Shown here piece after piece: positions 9,071-18,395 of a DNA stretch of 64,000 bases. The stretch's first letter is position 1, and each line of letters starts with the position of its first letter. The notes beneath the pieces are model-generated. The model did not search any database. It saw nothing but the letters and a program-made list of their open reading frames with translations, and was not told the DNA's origin. The position numbers were made by a program, and so were the translations under genes. The DNA is from an uncultured Pseudomonadota bacterium (lineage in GTDB: Bacteria > Pseudomonadota > Gammaproteobacteria > Steroidobacterales > Steroidobacteraceae), in NCBI GenBank assembly GCA_903838705.1, contig CAILZL010000004.1:1-64000 (forward strand), read 5' to 3'.

Positions 9071-10012
9071 TTAGTTAAAACAATTGTCAATTTTCCGTTC
9101 GCACTGGATAAGGGCGTCATCAGCCAGACTATCCACCCATTGCAGTGCAGGCTCTGCACGCATCCATATCAACTGACGCCGAGCCAGATGACGTGTTGCC
9201 AGAATTCCCTGCTGCACAGCCTCTTCGAGCGAACAGGCTCCAGTCAGATGTTGCCATAATTGGCGATAGCCCACCGCACGTAGAGCGGGCAGATCGGCAC
9301 TCAGGTCACCGCGCCTGTACAAATTGTGAACTTCATCAAGAAAGCCGCTGTGCATCATCTGATGGAACCTTGCCTCTATACGGGCGTACAGAGCTTCGCG
9401 CTCAACAGGGCTCAGCCCGATAGCAACGTAATCCACCTCCGGCAAGGGTGGCTGCGCCTCCGCTTGAACACTGGACATGGTTTTGCCGGTCAGCTCCATC
9501 ACTTCCAGCGCCCGTTGAATGCGCTGCGCATCATTCGGGCCTATCCGCTGTGCCAGCACGGGATCGCGGGCAGCCAGCTCGGCATGCAGAGCCGGCCAGG
9601 ACTCAACTGCAGCACGCGCCACCAGTTCGGCACGAAATCCGGCATCCGCTTCAGGCATCTCAGCAATGCCACGCAACAATGCCCGGAAGTACAGCATGGT
9701 TCCCCCCACCAGCAAAGGCACCCGATTACGTGTGTGTATGTCCGTGATCAGAGCACTCACATCACGCACAAACTGCCCCGCAGAATAGCTGTCCCGTGGA
9801 TCGATAATATCCACCAGATGATGTGGAAACTGCTGCAGCAACTCCCGCGATGGCTTGCCAGTACCGATGTCCATTTGACGATAAACCAGCGCCGAATCGA
9901 CGCTGATAAGCTCCACCGGATAGCGCTTTGCCAGTTCGATGGCAAGATCAGTCTTGCCCGCTGCAGTCGGGCCCATCAACAGAATTGCAGTTTTTTTATT
10001 ATTAGAACTCAT
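9071..10012 (-). CDS. miaA: tRNA dimethylallyltransferase
   Basis: 313 residues. The P-loop GPTAAGKT (14-21), the segment VDSALVYRQMDIGTGKPS, and DPRDSYSAGQF are characteristic. MiaA adds an isopentenyl group to A37 of tRNAs reading UNN codons. Its ATG overlaps the mutL stop by four bases (ATGA), so the two are coupled, as in the enterobacterial mutL-miaA-hfq operon. Confidence 0.98.
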   Translation of the reverse strand: MSSNNKKTAILLMGPTAAGKTDLAIELAKRYPVELISVDSALVYRQMDIGTGKPSRELLQQFPHHLVDIIDPRDSYSAGQFVRDVSALITDIHTRNRVPLLVGGTMLYFRALLRGIAEMPEADAGFRAELVARAAVESWPALHAELAARDPVLAQRIGPNDAQRIQRALEVMELTGKTMSSVQAEAQPPLPEVDYVAIGLSPVEREALYARIEARFHQMMHSGFLDEVHNLYRRGDLSADLPALRAVGYRQLWQHLTGACSLEEAVQQGILATRHLARRQLIWMRAEPALQWVDSLADDALIQCERKIDNCFN

Positions 10013-11826
10013 CGGCCACGCAGGAACAGGCGATCCAGTTCACTCATGGAAATCGCGGTCCATGTAGGTCGCCCATGGACACACTGATCACTGCGTACTG
10101 TCCGCTCCATTTCGCGCAAAAGTGCATTCATTTCCGGTATCGAAAGATTCCGGTTGGCACGGACTGCGCTGTGACAGGACAAACTGCCAATCACTTCATC
10201 AATGGAGCGTTCAATATGCTGTGAGCTGCCATGCTCACGCAGATCGGCCAGCACCTGCGTGAGCAAGTCATTGGCATCCCAGCGACCCAGCAATACCGGT
10301 ACCGCCCGGATCAGCACTGATCCCGGACCACGCCGTTCCACTTCAAGCCCCACCCTGGCCAACACCTCAATGCTGTCTTCAATCAATGCCGCATCATTTG
10401 CTGGTAACGTAACAGCAATTGGCACCAGCAGAGGCTGAGAGGGCACCCGCCCTTCAGAGTGAGCCACTTTCAAGCGTTCATAAGTTGTGCGCTCATGGGC
10501 AGCATGCATATCCACCAGAAGCAATCCATCCTTCACCTGAGCAAGAATGTATACCCCATGCAATTGCGCGAGCGCGAAGCCCAGCGGTGGGATTTCCGAA
10601 TGGACAGGAGCTTCGATGCTCGCCGGATCATGCTCAGTAACTGTTCCTGACGTGCCGGTCGCCTCATCCCGCACCGCAAAATTCCATTTCGCCTGCTGCC
10701 TGTATTCAACTGGCACTTCCCGTTGTTGCAACGCACCCTGCACCGGCCAGTAGGTATTCTCTGTAGCCGATTTGTCTGACACAAGTGAATCAGCACTGGC
10801 TGGCATCGCATGAACTGGCAGCGCACCTGCATGCGTATCGCTCAACACCCGCTTGATGGTGTGGAATACAAAATCATGCACCTGTCGCCCGTCACGGAAC
10901 CGCACTTCAAGCTTGGCCGGGTGTGCATTCACATCCACCTGCCCCGGCTGCATATCCAGAAACAATAAGTAGGCGGGGTGCCTGCCCCCGTACAACACAT
11001 CCTGATATCCAAGCCGCACAGCGTTGCCAAGCGTGCGATCACGCATCGTCCGGCCATTCAGGTACCAGTACTGCAAATCAGGCTGACTCCGGGCAAAAGT
11101 CGGCAGACAGAGCCAGCCACGTAACTTCATAGATTCTGTTGCATGCTCGAAATAAAGTGAATGTGACATGAAGTCATCACCCATTATCTCGGCAATGCGC
11201 TGCCCCTGTTGCTCAGCTGTTTCAGCGACCGGATAGGAAAATACGTTGCGCTTGCCAGCAGTGAGACTGAAGCTCACATCAAACCGTGATAAAGCCAGGC
11301 GCTCCAGCTGGCGTGTCAGATGCTGTAACTCGGTACGTTCTGCACGCAGAAACTTCCGTCGCGCCGGCACATTGAAAAACAGATCACGCACCTCCACCGT
11401 TGTACCTGCAGGCGCAGCCGCTGGCACCGGTTCAGAAATGGTGCCGTTATCCGCATTGACCGCATACGCGTATTCACTTTCGCGGGTGCGAGAAGTGACT
11501 CGCATGCGTGAAACCGAAGCCATGCTGGGCAGGGCTTCTCCTCGAAACCCCAGGGTCATGACTCGCTCCAGATCATCAATGTCAGCGATTTTGCTGGTGG
11601 CATGACGGGTAATAGCCAGCGCCAGCTCATCCCTGGCGATTCCACTGCCGTTATCTTGAACCCGACACAGTTTCACGCCTCCTTCATCAACATCCACTTC
11701 AATTCGGGTTGCCCCTGCATCCAGGCTGTTTTCCACCAGCTCTTTGATAACAGATGCAGGACGTTCGACAACCTCGCCCGCAGCTATCTGGTGTATCAGT
11801 TGATCTGGAAGAATGCGAATGGGCAT
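10009..11826 (-). CDS. mutL: MutL mismatch repair protein with endonuclease motif
   Basis: 605 residues. The N-terminal GHKL ATPase has ELVENSLDAGA (29-39), DNGSGI (58-63) and GFRGEAL (93-99). A variable Ser/Pro/Gln-rich linker spans about 330-410. The C-terminal domain carries DMHAAHERTTYE (439-450), matching the metal-binding endonuclease motif DQHA(X)2E(X)4E with Met in place of Gln. ACH-like (SCHSAVRA) and CVHGRPT motifs follow. Such MutL proteins nick DNA themselves and occur in bacteria without MutH. No mutH is seen in the window. Confidence 0.97.
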   Translation of the reverse strand: MPIRILPDQLIHQIAAGEVVERPASVIKELVENSLDAGATRIEVDVDEGGVKLCRVQDNGSGIARDELALAITRHATSKIADIDDLERVMTLGFRGEALPSMASVSRMRVTSRTRESEYAYAVNADNGTISEPVPAAAPAGTTVEVRDLFFNVPARRKFLRAERTELQHLTRQLERLALSRFDVSFSLTAGKRNVFSYPVAETAEQQGQRIAEIMGDDFMSHSLYFEHATESMKLRGWLCLPTFARSQPDLQYWYLNGRTMRDRTLGNAVRLGYQDVLYGGRHPAYLLFLDMQPGQVDVNAHPAKLEVRFRDGRQVHDFVFHTIKRVLSDTHAGALPVHAMPASADSLVSDKSATENTYWPVQGALQQREVPVEYRQQAKWNFAVRDEATGTSGTVTEHDPASIEAPVHSEIPPLGFALAQLHGVYILAQVKDGLLLVDMHAAHERTTYERLKVAHSEGRVPSQPLLVPIAVTLPANDAALIEDSIEVLARVGLEVERRGPGSVLIRAVPVLLGRWDANDLLTQVLADLREHGSSQHIERSIDEVIGSLSCHSAVRANRNLSIPEMNALLREMERTVRSDQCVHGRPTWTAISMSELDRLFLRGR

Positions 11827-11903
11827 GGGTCGTATGCAATCGGGTGACAGTCAGGGCATGAAGGATACCCTGTTACGATTGGCAACGTCGCAGGACAAGT
11901 CAG

Positions 11904-13169
11904 TTAATTACGCGCCTGACGTGTCAGCTTGAGCTGAGCGACTCGTGTACCGGGTGGCGAGTTGCTATAAAAATAATCACGTACGCCGGTCAAAACCGCA
12001 TCAGCAATACGCGCCTGATGGAGTGGATCTGCAAGCCGCTGCTCTTCAGCAGGATTTGTGATGAACGCCGTCTCAACCAGCATGGAAGGAATATCCGGAG
12101 AAGTCAGCACTTTGAAGCTGGCCTGCTGTACCTGCTGGTGATGGATATTGCCGATATGATCCAGTTGCTCAAGCACATGACTGGCAGCCTCCATGCTGGC
12201 ACTCATGCTGGCACCCTGAGTGAGATCCAGTAAAACCGAAGCAAGCACATTGCTTTTATCTTCCAGCGACACCCCGCCAATCAGATCAGCTGCATTCTCA
12301 CGATCTGCCAGATACCGCGCAGCTTCGCTGGTGGCACGTTTGGAAGACAAGGTATAGACAGATGAACCGGATGGACCCGCATTCTCCACCGCATCAGCAT
12401 GAATTGACACAAACATGTCGGCCTGTAGCTGCCGTGCACGATGCACACGCTCCCCCAACGGCACAAAATAGTCACCGTCCCGGGTCAGTACTGCACGCAT
12501 GCCCGGCTCAGCATCAATACGCTCCTTAAGCAGCTGGGCAATGGCCAGAGTCACGTCCTTCTCCTTGGTACCGCGATGTCCGCTAGCACCCGGATCTTCG
12601 CCACCATGTCCGGCATCTATCGCGATGATCAGGTCACGTGCGTGACTCTGACTGGCAGCTGACTTCGTTGCCTGTGGTGCGGAAAGTGTCACAGGTACAG
12701 ACGCTGGCGCAGCGACCGGACTCGTCTCCGCTGCTGGTGCCGGCTTCTGATTATCAATGCTGGTCGAGGATGCAGCTGACTTGCTGGCTGGCAGATCAAT
12801 CACCAGCCTCGGCCCAGCTCCATTCTCGGCCGCCAGCCAGGTAACCCTTGGCGTTACCTCTGAACGAACATCGAGGACAATGCGCAGATCACCATTCTCT
12901 CGTTTTGCAGCTCGCAGGTTATTTACCAACCCTTCACCAGCAGGTAGCTTGCCAACCAAGCTGGTCGCTGGCAGATCAATAACCACGCGAGCCGGATTGG
13001 TCAACGTAAAAATCTTCTGCGCAGTGGTTGCCGTGAGTTCCAGTACCAACCGGGTTTTCTCGGGCTGACTGGCCAGACGCATGCCGGTCACGCTGGACAG
13101 CGCAGAAGCCGCCCAAGCATTCATGGCAAGCATGGCTGCCACAGTGAATTTGAACCAAGGGAATCTCAT
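11904..13169 (-). CDS. amiC: N-acetylmuramoyl-L-alanine amidase with AMIN domain (AmiB/AmiC type)
   Basis: 421 residues from the ATG beginning MRFPWFKFTVAAML, which gives a clean signal peptide ending near AWASA/LS. A TTG seven codons upstream is possible but has no suitable ribosome binding site. The AMIN domain (about 30-130) targets the septum. A Pro/Ala/Ser linker follows, then the zinc amidase_3 domain with AIDAGHGGEDPGASG, the conserved glutamate in LVETAFITN and SIHADA. It cleaves stem peptides from septal peptidoglycan in the periplasm. It lies between tsaE and mutL, as amiB does in E. coli. AmiB versus AmiC naming is arbitrary here. Confidence 0.92.
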   Translation of the reverse strand: MRFPWFKFTVAAMLAMNAWAASALSSVTGMRLASQPEKTRLVLELTATTAQKIFTLTNPARVVIDLPATSLVGKLPAGEGLVNNLRAAKRENGDLRIVLDVRSEVTPRVTWLAAENGAGPRLVIDLPASKSAASSTSIDNQKPAPAAETSPVAAPASVPVTLSAPQATKSAASQSHARDLIIAIDAGHGGEDPGASGHRGTKEKDVTLAIAQLLKERIDAEPGMRAVLTRDGDYFVPLGERVHRARQLQADMFVSIHADAVENAGPSGSSVYTLSSKRATSEAARYLADRENAADLIGGVSLEDKSNVLASVLLDLTQGASMSASMEAASHVLEQLDHIGNIHHQQVQQASFKVLTSPDIPSMLVETAFITNPAEEQRLADPLHQARIADAVLTGVRDYFYSNSPPGTRVAQLKLTRQARN

Positions 13170-13258
13170 GGGAAGCAACTTTACTGCCAACTCACCAGCA
13201 AACTCAATAAGGAAATCAATATAAATTAGGCAGATAGCCTTACTTCATCGGCCAGAAA

Positions 13259-13753
13259 TCAGAAATCCAATCTATCTACAAGCTGTTGAAGGGATTCGGA
13301 GCCGGGATGCAATACCAGCTGTCGCCCCCCATCATTTTCCGGGTAAATCAACTGAATCGACAGATCCGGAACAGGCAGGTAATTACCCGCTCTTTCAGGC
13401 CATTCCACCAGCAATAGCGCCCCCGGCTGCAAAAGATCTCGCCAGCCCAGCTCCTCCAGCTGCCGGGGATCCATCAAACGGTACAGATCAAGATGAAAAA
13501 TACTGCGTCCCTGCAGGTCATAAGGCTCGACCAGCGTATAAGTTGGACTCGGCACCTGACCGGTGTGACCCAGCCCCTGCAATAAGCCACTGACCAGTGT
13601 GGTCTTGCCCGCTCCCAGCTCACCCTGCAACGTGATGAGTGTTGGCTGATTGGAGTTAAGCCCAATCAGCTCGCGCCCCAGTGCCAGACCGGCGGCACGC
13701 GTGTGCAGTGGATCATTCAATTGCCAATGTCTGGGCCTGAGAGGGACATTCAT
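13259..13753 (-). CDS. tsaE: TsaE, ATPase of the tRNA t6A threonylcarbamoylation complex
   Basis: 164 residues, typical for TsaE (YjeE). Walker A GELGAGKTT (44-52), VPSPTYTLVEPY (switch I region), FHLDLYRL and LVEWPER (Walker B region) are all present. TsaE acts with TsaD and TsaB in synthesis of the essential t6A37 modification. Its ATG overlaps the nnrD stop (ATGA). Confidence 0.96.
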   Translation of the reverse strand: MNVPLRPRHWQLNDPLHTRAAGLALGRELIGLNSNQPTLITLQGELGAGKTTLVSGLLQGLGHTGQVPSPTYTLVEPYDLQGRSIFHLDLYRLMDPRQLEELGWRDLLQPGALLLVEWPERAGNYLPVPDLSIQLIYPENDGGRQLVLHPGSESLQQLVDRLDF

Positions 13754-15240
13754 GGATTTACACAGCCCGGCAGATACTCAAAAAGATCGCTGGCCAGCAA
13801 ACCACGCTCTCCGCGCCGGGCAGCCAAATCTCCCGCGACCGCATGTACGTAGACACCCGCTCGAGCTGCCAGCAGCAAGCCATCATTAAATACTTCCTGC
13901 TGCGCTGCGATACCGGCAATGATGCCTGTGAGCACATCACCCATCCCCGGCACAGCCATGCCGGGATTACCTCGATCACACACTGCAGGCAATTGCGCCT
14001 CAGCCACTATTAGTGTGCCTGCCCCTTTGAGGACCACCACGCCTTGATATTGTCTTTGAAGCTCCTGCGCAGCTTCCATGCGCGAAGCCTGAACAGCGGC
14101 CGTACTGGTATGTAACAAACGTGCGGCCTCACCGGGGTGAGGAGTCAGTACCCAGTTGCTGCGCCGGCAGGGCTGTTGCGCCAGCAAATTCAAGGCGTCA
14201 GCATCGACGATCAGTGGCCTGTCAGTTGCCAGCACGGCGGCAAACAAGTCGCGCGCCCATGCGTCCTTACCCAGACCCGGCCCGATGGCAATCACGCTGG
14301 CCGCTGCCAGCATCGGCGCAAGATCATCAGCCGACATCACACCGCGCCCCATCAATTCAGGTCGACCGGCAAGCAACGCTCCCACATGCTCCGGACGGGT
14401 CGCAACCGTGACCAGACCAGCACCTGCACGCAAGCTGGCTTCGCCACACAGTCGCACCGCACCCGGCATGCCCAGCCCGCCACCCACAATCAGCACATGC
14501 CCATGCCGTCCTTTGTGCGCAGTGCGTGAACGGCGCGGTAATGCCAGCCGCACATTGTTGCCATCCAGTCGCATGGCTACGGCACCCACCCGCGCTGCAA
14601 CGGCAACTGGAATACCCAGATCAGCAAACAGGATATTGCCAACATGATCCGGCCCGTCAGCCAGATAAAAACCTTGTTTCAAGCCTACGAACGTAATCGT
14701 GCTATGCGCACGGACTGCCTTGCCCATGATATGACCGGAATCCGCATCCAGTCCCGTCGGTACATCCAGTGAAAACACCGGACAAGACGCATCATTGATG
14801 AACTGCACAATGGACCGTGTTACCACGTCCAGCTCCCGGGACAACCCAGTGCCCAGAATGGCATCAATGACAATATCTGCGTTCTGCAGGAGACTCGCAT
14901 GCCATGACTTCGCCACTCCACCGTGAGCCTCAAAATCACTCCATGCCTGCGCAGCAGAACCGCTCAATTGCTCCGGCCTGCATAACGCCACCACTTCCAC
15001 TTGCAGCTTTGCAGCTGCCGCCAGCCGCGCCAGCACATAGCCGTCACCCGCGTTGTTACCGTAACCACAGACAACCAACAGTCGCTTTGCCGCTGGCCAT
15101 TGAGCACGCAAGGCAGACAGCGCCGCCTCACCGGCACAGGTCATCAGGGTGTAAGCAGGAATATCCAGCTGCTCAATGGCACTGGCCTCTATTGCCCGCA
15201 CCTGGGAAATACTATGAATGGAAGCGGGTAAATCAGACAT
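13750..15240 (-). CDS. nnrD: Bifunctional NAD(P)H-hydrate repair enzyme (epimerase and ADP-dependent dehydratase)
   Basis: About 496 residues from the ATG giving MSDLPASIHSIS. In-frame starts at 15261 (ATG) and 15279 (TTG) cannot be excluded and none has a strong ribosome binding site. The N-terminal YjeF epimerase domain has VCGYGNNAGDGYVLAR and FSLDVPTGLDADSG. The C-terminal ribokinase-like dehydratase has HVLIVGGGLGMPGA, GPGLGKD, LTPHPGEAARL and the GNPGMAVPGMGDVLTG active site. It repairs hydrated nicotinamide cofactors. It is the first gene of the block running to purA and diverges from queG; a TATAAT lies at 15249-15254 just upstream. Confidence 0.95.
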   Translation of the reverse strand: MSDLPASIHSISQVRAIEASAIEQLDIPAYTLMTCAGEAALSALRAQWPAAKRLLVVCGYGNNAGDGYVLARLAAAAKLQVEVVALCRPEQLSGSAAQAWSDFEAHGGVAKSWHASLLQNADIVIDAILGTGLSRELDVVTRSIVQFINDASCPVFSLDVPTGLDADSGHIMGKAVRAHSTITFVGLKQGFYLADGPDHVGNILFADLGIPVAVAARVGAVAMRLDGNNVRLALPRRSRTAHKGRHGHVLIVGGGLGMPGAVRLCGEASLRAGAGLVTVATRPEHVGALLAGRPELMGRGVMSADDLAPMLAAASVIAIGPGLGKDAWARDLFAAVLATDRPLIVDADALNLLAQQPCRRSNWVLTPHPGEAARLLHTSTAAVQASRMEAAQELQRQYQGVVVLKGAGTLIVAEAQLPAVCDRGNPGMAVPGMGDVLTGIIAGIAAQQEVFNDGLLLAARAGVYVHAVAGDLAARRGERGLLASDLFEYLPGCVNP

Positions 15241-15290
15241 AGTCGCTATTATAGAGAGCATCGAATCAAGCCTGAGCAACAGTTTCAGTC

Positions 15291-16379
15291 ATGTCCACCG
15301 TTGATACCACTGCCAATCCTCCTTATACCGGGGAGAAACTGCATGCACTGACAATGCAGATCAGGCAATGGGGACGGGAACTGGGCTTCCAGCAAATCGG
15401 TATCAGTGATCTGCAACTTGAACAGGATGAACAGCATTTACACGAATGGCTGGCCAACGACTATCACGGCGAAATGGACTACATGGCCAGGCATGGCAGC
15501 AAACGCAGTCATCCTGACGAATTGATTCCCGGCACGCTGCGTGTCATTTCAGCCCGCATGGACTACTGGCCGGGCACTGCACTCAACGCAAAACAGGCAT
15601 TACAGGACAGCCAATCAGCCTATGTGTCACGTTACGCTCTGGGTCGCGACTATCACAAAGTATTGCGTAGTCGACTGGCACAACTGGCAGAACGTATCAG
15701 CGCAGCCGTGCAACCACATCATTATCGAGTATTCGTTGACAGTGGACCGGTGCTGGAAAAAGCACTGGCACGTAATGCCGGCCTGGGCTGGATCGGCAAG
15801 CACACAAACCTGATAAACCGTCAGGCTGGTTCATGGTTTTTTCTGGGCGAATTGCTGACTAACCTGCCCTTACCCATTGATACACCGGTAGAGAATCATT
15901 GCGGCACATGTACTGCCTGCATGGAAGTATGTCCAACTCAAGCGATTGTTGCTCCGTACACAGTAGATGCACGCCGCTGCGTTTCCTATCTGACCATCGA
16001 ACTGCGCAGCTCGATTCCGGTCGAGTACCGCAAGGCAATAGGCAACCGCATCTATGGGTGCGATGACTGCCAGCTCTTCTGCCCCTGGAATAAATTCGCG
16101 AAGGCCAGCAATGAACCAGACTTCACACCCCGACAAAGACTCGACAGCAGCAGACTCATTGATCTGTTTGCATGGAGCGAGGCGGAGTTCCTTAACTACA
16201 CCGCAGGCAGTGCAATTCGTCGCATCGGTTATGAATGCTGGCTGCGCAACATTGCCGTCGCCCTTGGTAACGCAAAACGTTCTGAAGCAGTAATCAACGC
16301 CCTTCACTCACGTCAACATCATGAATCAGATCTGGTGCGCGAACATGTCAGCTGGGCGCTTCAACAGCATTCTGATTGA
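15291..16379 (+). CDS. queG: Epoxyqueuosine reductase
   Basis: 362 residues. The N-terminal B12-binding reductase domain contains VDSGPVLEKALARNAGLGWIG. Two [4Fe-4S] clusters are shown by CGTCTACMEVCP and CDDCQLFCPWN. The C-terminal part has HEAT-like helices (REHVSWALQQH). QueG reduces epoxyqueuosine to queuosine in tRNA using cobalamin. The gene is divergent from nnrD, an arrangement common in Gammaproteobacteria. Confidence 0.97.
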   Translation: MSTVDTTANPPYTGEKLHALTMQIRQWGRELGFQQIGISDLQLEQDEQHLHEWLANDYHGEMDYMARHGSKRSHPDELIPGTLRVISARMDYWPGTALNAKQALQDSQSAYVSRYALGRDYHKVLRSRLAQLAERISAAVQPHHYRVFVDSGPVLEKALARNAGLGWIGKHTNLINRQAGSWFFLGELLTNLPLPIDTPVENHCGTCTACMEVCPTQAIVAPYTVDARRCVSYLTIELRSSIPVEYRKAIGNRIYGCDDCQLFCPWNKFAKASNEPDFTPRQRLDSSRLIDLFAWSEAEFLNYTAGSAIRRIGYECWLRNIAVALGNAKRSEAVINALHSRQHHESDLVREHVSWALQQHSD

Positions 16380-16451
16380 GCTATCAGGCTACGCGCACCA
16401 GCAAACACAGGCGCGATTTCTGCCCAAACGTGACGCCCATTACAAGCAGGG

Positions 16452-17432
16452 CTAATTTGATAAAGTAACGCGATTTGCCCGATGTCGATGCAACCATAAT
16501 TCATTCACAGCCAGTGACAAGGCCGCCAGGATCAGCGGGCACAGATAGTAAATAATCCGGAACGCAACCAGAGAGGCCAGCAGTCGGTCTACTGGAAGTT
16601 GTGGCAAGGCAAGAACGATCACTGACTCCAGCACCCCAAGACCACCCGGCACATTGGCGACCAGCACCGTTGCCAGCGTCAGCACATAAATAGCGAGGAA
16701 TGTCTGGTACGAAACCACGACAGGTCCCGGCAACAGCACATACAGACAGGCAGCTGCCAGACACAGATCCAGTGCGGCAACCACGATTTGCAATACAGTC
16801 AACCGGATGCCCGGTAACTTCAGCTTCCATTGCCTGATCTGCAACGGCTTCAGCTGCCGACTAACCCAGACACAGTAGGCAAGCAGCAAAATCATTAATG
16901 CACTACCAGCCGTATGCAACATCACGGTAGAGATATGCAATAACACGGTGGCCTCTGCGGCCTGTGTCAAAAGGACATAGGCGATCAGGAAGGTTGACCC
17001 AAGTGCAGTTGTCACCCCACAAAATCCGCTCATCAAGGCCACCGCAGTAACCGGCACCCCCACTGCTCCATAAATGCGAAGCCGGATTGCAGCACCACTA
17101 AGAGTTGAATAGCCAACATTATGGCCGACTGCAAATGATAAGAAACCTGCCAGCATCGCACGCCATACTTTCACAGACTGATTTACATAGCGCAGTGCCA
17201 GCAGGTCATAACATGAAAGCACCAGGTAACTTGCAAGCGACATCAGAGACGCCAGTGTTATCGTAGAAACTGGAATCTCGCGCAACTGTAGATAAACATC
17301 CCGCAGATGATAGCCAGCCAGAGCCCGATGTAAAATGGTCAGCACCACCGCCAGCACCAGCAGCGAGAACACTGGCAAAATGTACTTCAATAAAGGTCTT
17401 ATTTTATCCATCGACTCAAGTATGTTCTTCAC
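16452..17432 (-). CDS. YbhN/MprF-type membrane protein (UPF0104, flippase-like domain)
   Basis: 326 residues with about eight hydrophobic segments from residue 16 to the end. GHNVGYSTLSGAAIRLRIY and NVPGGLGVLESVIVLALPQ are the conserved motifs of the lysylphosphatidylglycerol synthase N-terminal/UPF0104 family. There is no C-terminal aminoacyltransferase domain, so it resembles the flippase half of MprF and E. coli YbhN. A role in lipid movement or envelope charge is inference. It diverges from a two-component system across 276 bases. No operator is evident there. Confidence 0.8.
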   Translation of the reverse strand: MKNILESMDKIRPLLKYILPVFSLLVLAVVLTILHRALAGYHLRDVYLQLREIPVSTITLASLMSLASYLVLSCYDLLALRYVNQSVKVWRAMLAGFLSFAVGHNVGYSTLSGAAIRLRIYGAVGVPVTAVALMSGFCGVTTALGSTFLIAYVLLTQAAEATVLLHISTVMLHTAGSALMILLLAYCVWVSRQLKPLQIRQWKLKLPGIRLTVLQIVVAALDLCLAAACLYVLLPGPVVVSYQTFLAIYVLTLATVLVANVPGGLGVLESVIVLALPQLPVDRLLASLVAFRIIYYLCPLILAALSLAVNELWLHRHRANRVTLSN

Positions 17433-17708
17433 TCAACTGAACCTGCCAGCCATATCCCAGCTGCAGCCTGTCTGATATTGCCATTTTCCAGGGCCTCGAC
17501 ATCCGCTTTTAAAGTACATGACAACGCATCAATTTCGTGCAACTAAAAATGATTACATGGCACGATGATGCCTGATCCCGAATTTAATCAGCGCCGTTTA
17601 TTAAATAGTCTTAATCCGATCAGAATATTGATCGTTTTTTTCTCGCTCATTTTCAAGCCATGTTAAAAATAAGCTATCCTCACAACATGTCAGGCAAGGT
17701 TTAAATCG

Positions 17709-18395
17709 ATGCATCTGCTGGTTATTGAAGATGATCGTCATGCAGCCGACTACCTGCTCAAAGGGCTGGCGGAAGCAGGTCATACAGCCGAACATGTCAA
17801 TAACGGCGAGGAAGGACTGCGCCTCGCCACAACTGCCAGATATGATGCCGTCATTCTTGACCGGATGTTGCCAAAGGTAGATGGACTGACCATTCTGCTT
17901 GCAATGCGTGCAGCGGGCGTCACAATCCCCGTACTGATACTCAGCGCGCTAGGTGAAGTAGATCATCGAATTGCCGGCCTGCGTGCGGGTGGCGACGATT
18001 ATCTGGTCAAACCATTTTCAGCCGGTGAACTGCTGGCACGTCTTGATGCCATCGTTCGACGCACACAACCCGGTCAAAGCAATGGTGAAGGCATCCTGCA
18101 GTTTGCCGACCTGGAAATGAATCTGTTCAAGCGCACCGTAAAGCGCAGCGGCAGGCTTATTGACCTGCAACCGAAAGAATTCACTCTGCTCGAATTCCTG
18201 CTACGTCACGCCGATCAGGTAGTCACGCGCGCAATGTTACTTGAAGGCGTATGGAATTATGACTTTGATCCGAGAACCAATGTGATTGATGTTCATGTAT
18301 CCAACCTGCGCAGCAAGATTGATAAACAGTCAACACAACCGTTGATTCATACTGTGCGTGGTACCGGCTACCGCCTGGGTCTGGATACCGAATGA
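17709..18395 (+). CDS. OmpR/PhoB-family response regulator
   Basis: 228 residues. The receiver domain (1-115) has acidic D8/D9, phosphoacceptor D51 (VILDRMLPKVDG), S79 and K101 (YLVKPF). The C-terminal winged helix (about 128-225) has LQPKEFTLLEFLLRH and the RGTGYRL wing. It is followed by a histidine kinase with a 4-base overlap. Relatives such as QseB, PmrA and CpxR regulate envelope genes. The neighbouring MprF-like gene is a candidate target, but this is inference. Confidence 0.93.
   Translation: MHLLVIEDDRHAADYLLKGLAEAGHTAEHVNNGEEGLRLATTARYDAVILDRMLPKVDGLTILLAMRAAGVTIPVLILSALGEVDHRIAGLRAGGDDYLVKPFSAGELLARLDAIVRRTQPGQSNGEGILQFADLEMNLFKRTVKRSGRLIDLQPKEFTLLEFLLRHADQVVTRAMLLEGVWNYDFDPRTNVIDVHVSNLRSKIDKQSTQPLIHTVRGTGYRLGLDTE

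Noticed and set aside
9326-10087. A 253-codon open frame antisense to miaA and mutL
   Set aside because: It covers two conserved genes and has no recognisable motif.
13170-13190. TTG start for the amidase seven codons upstream
   Set aside because: The purine-rich sequence is directly adjacent to the TTG, too close for a ribosome binding site, and the ATG at 13169 gives a standard signal peptide.
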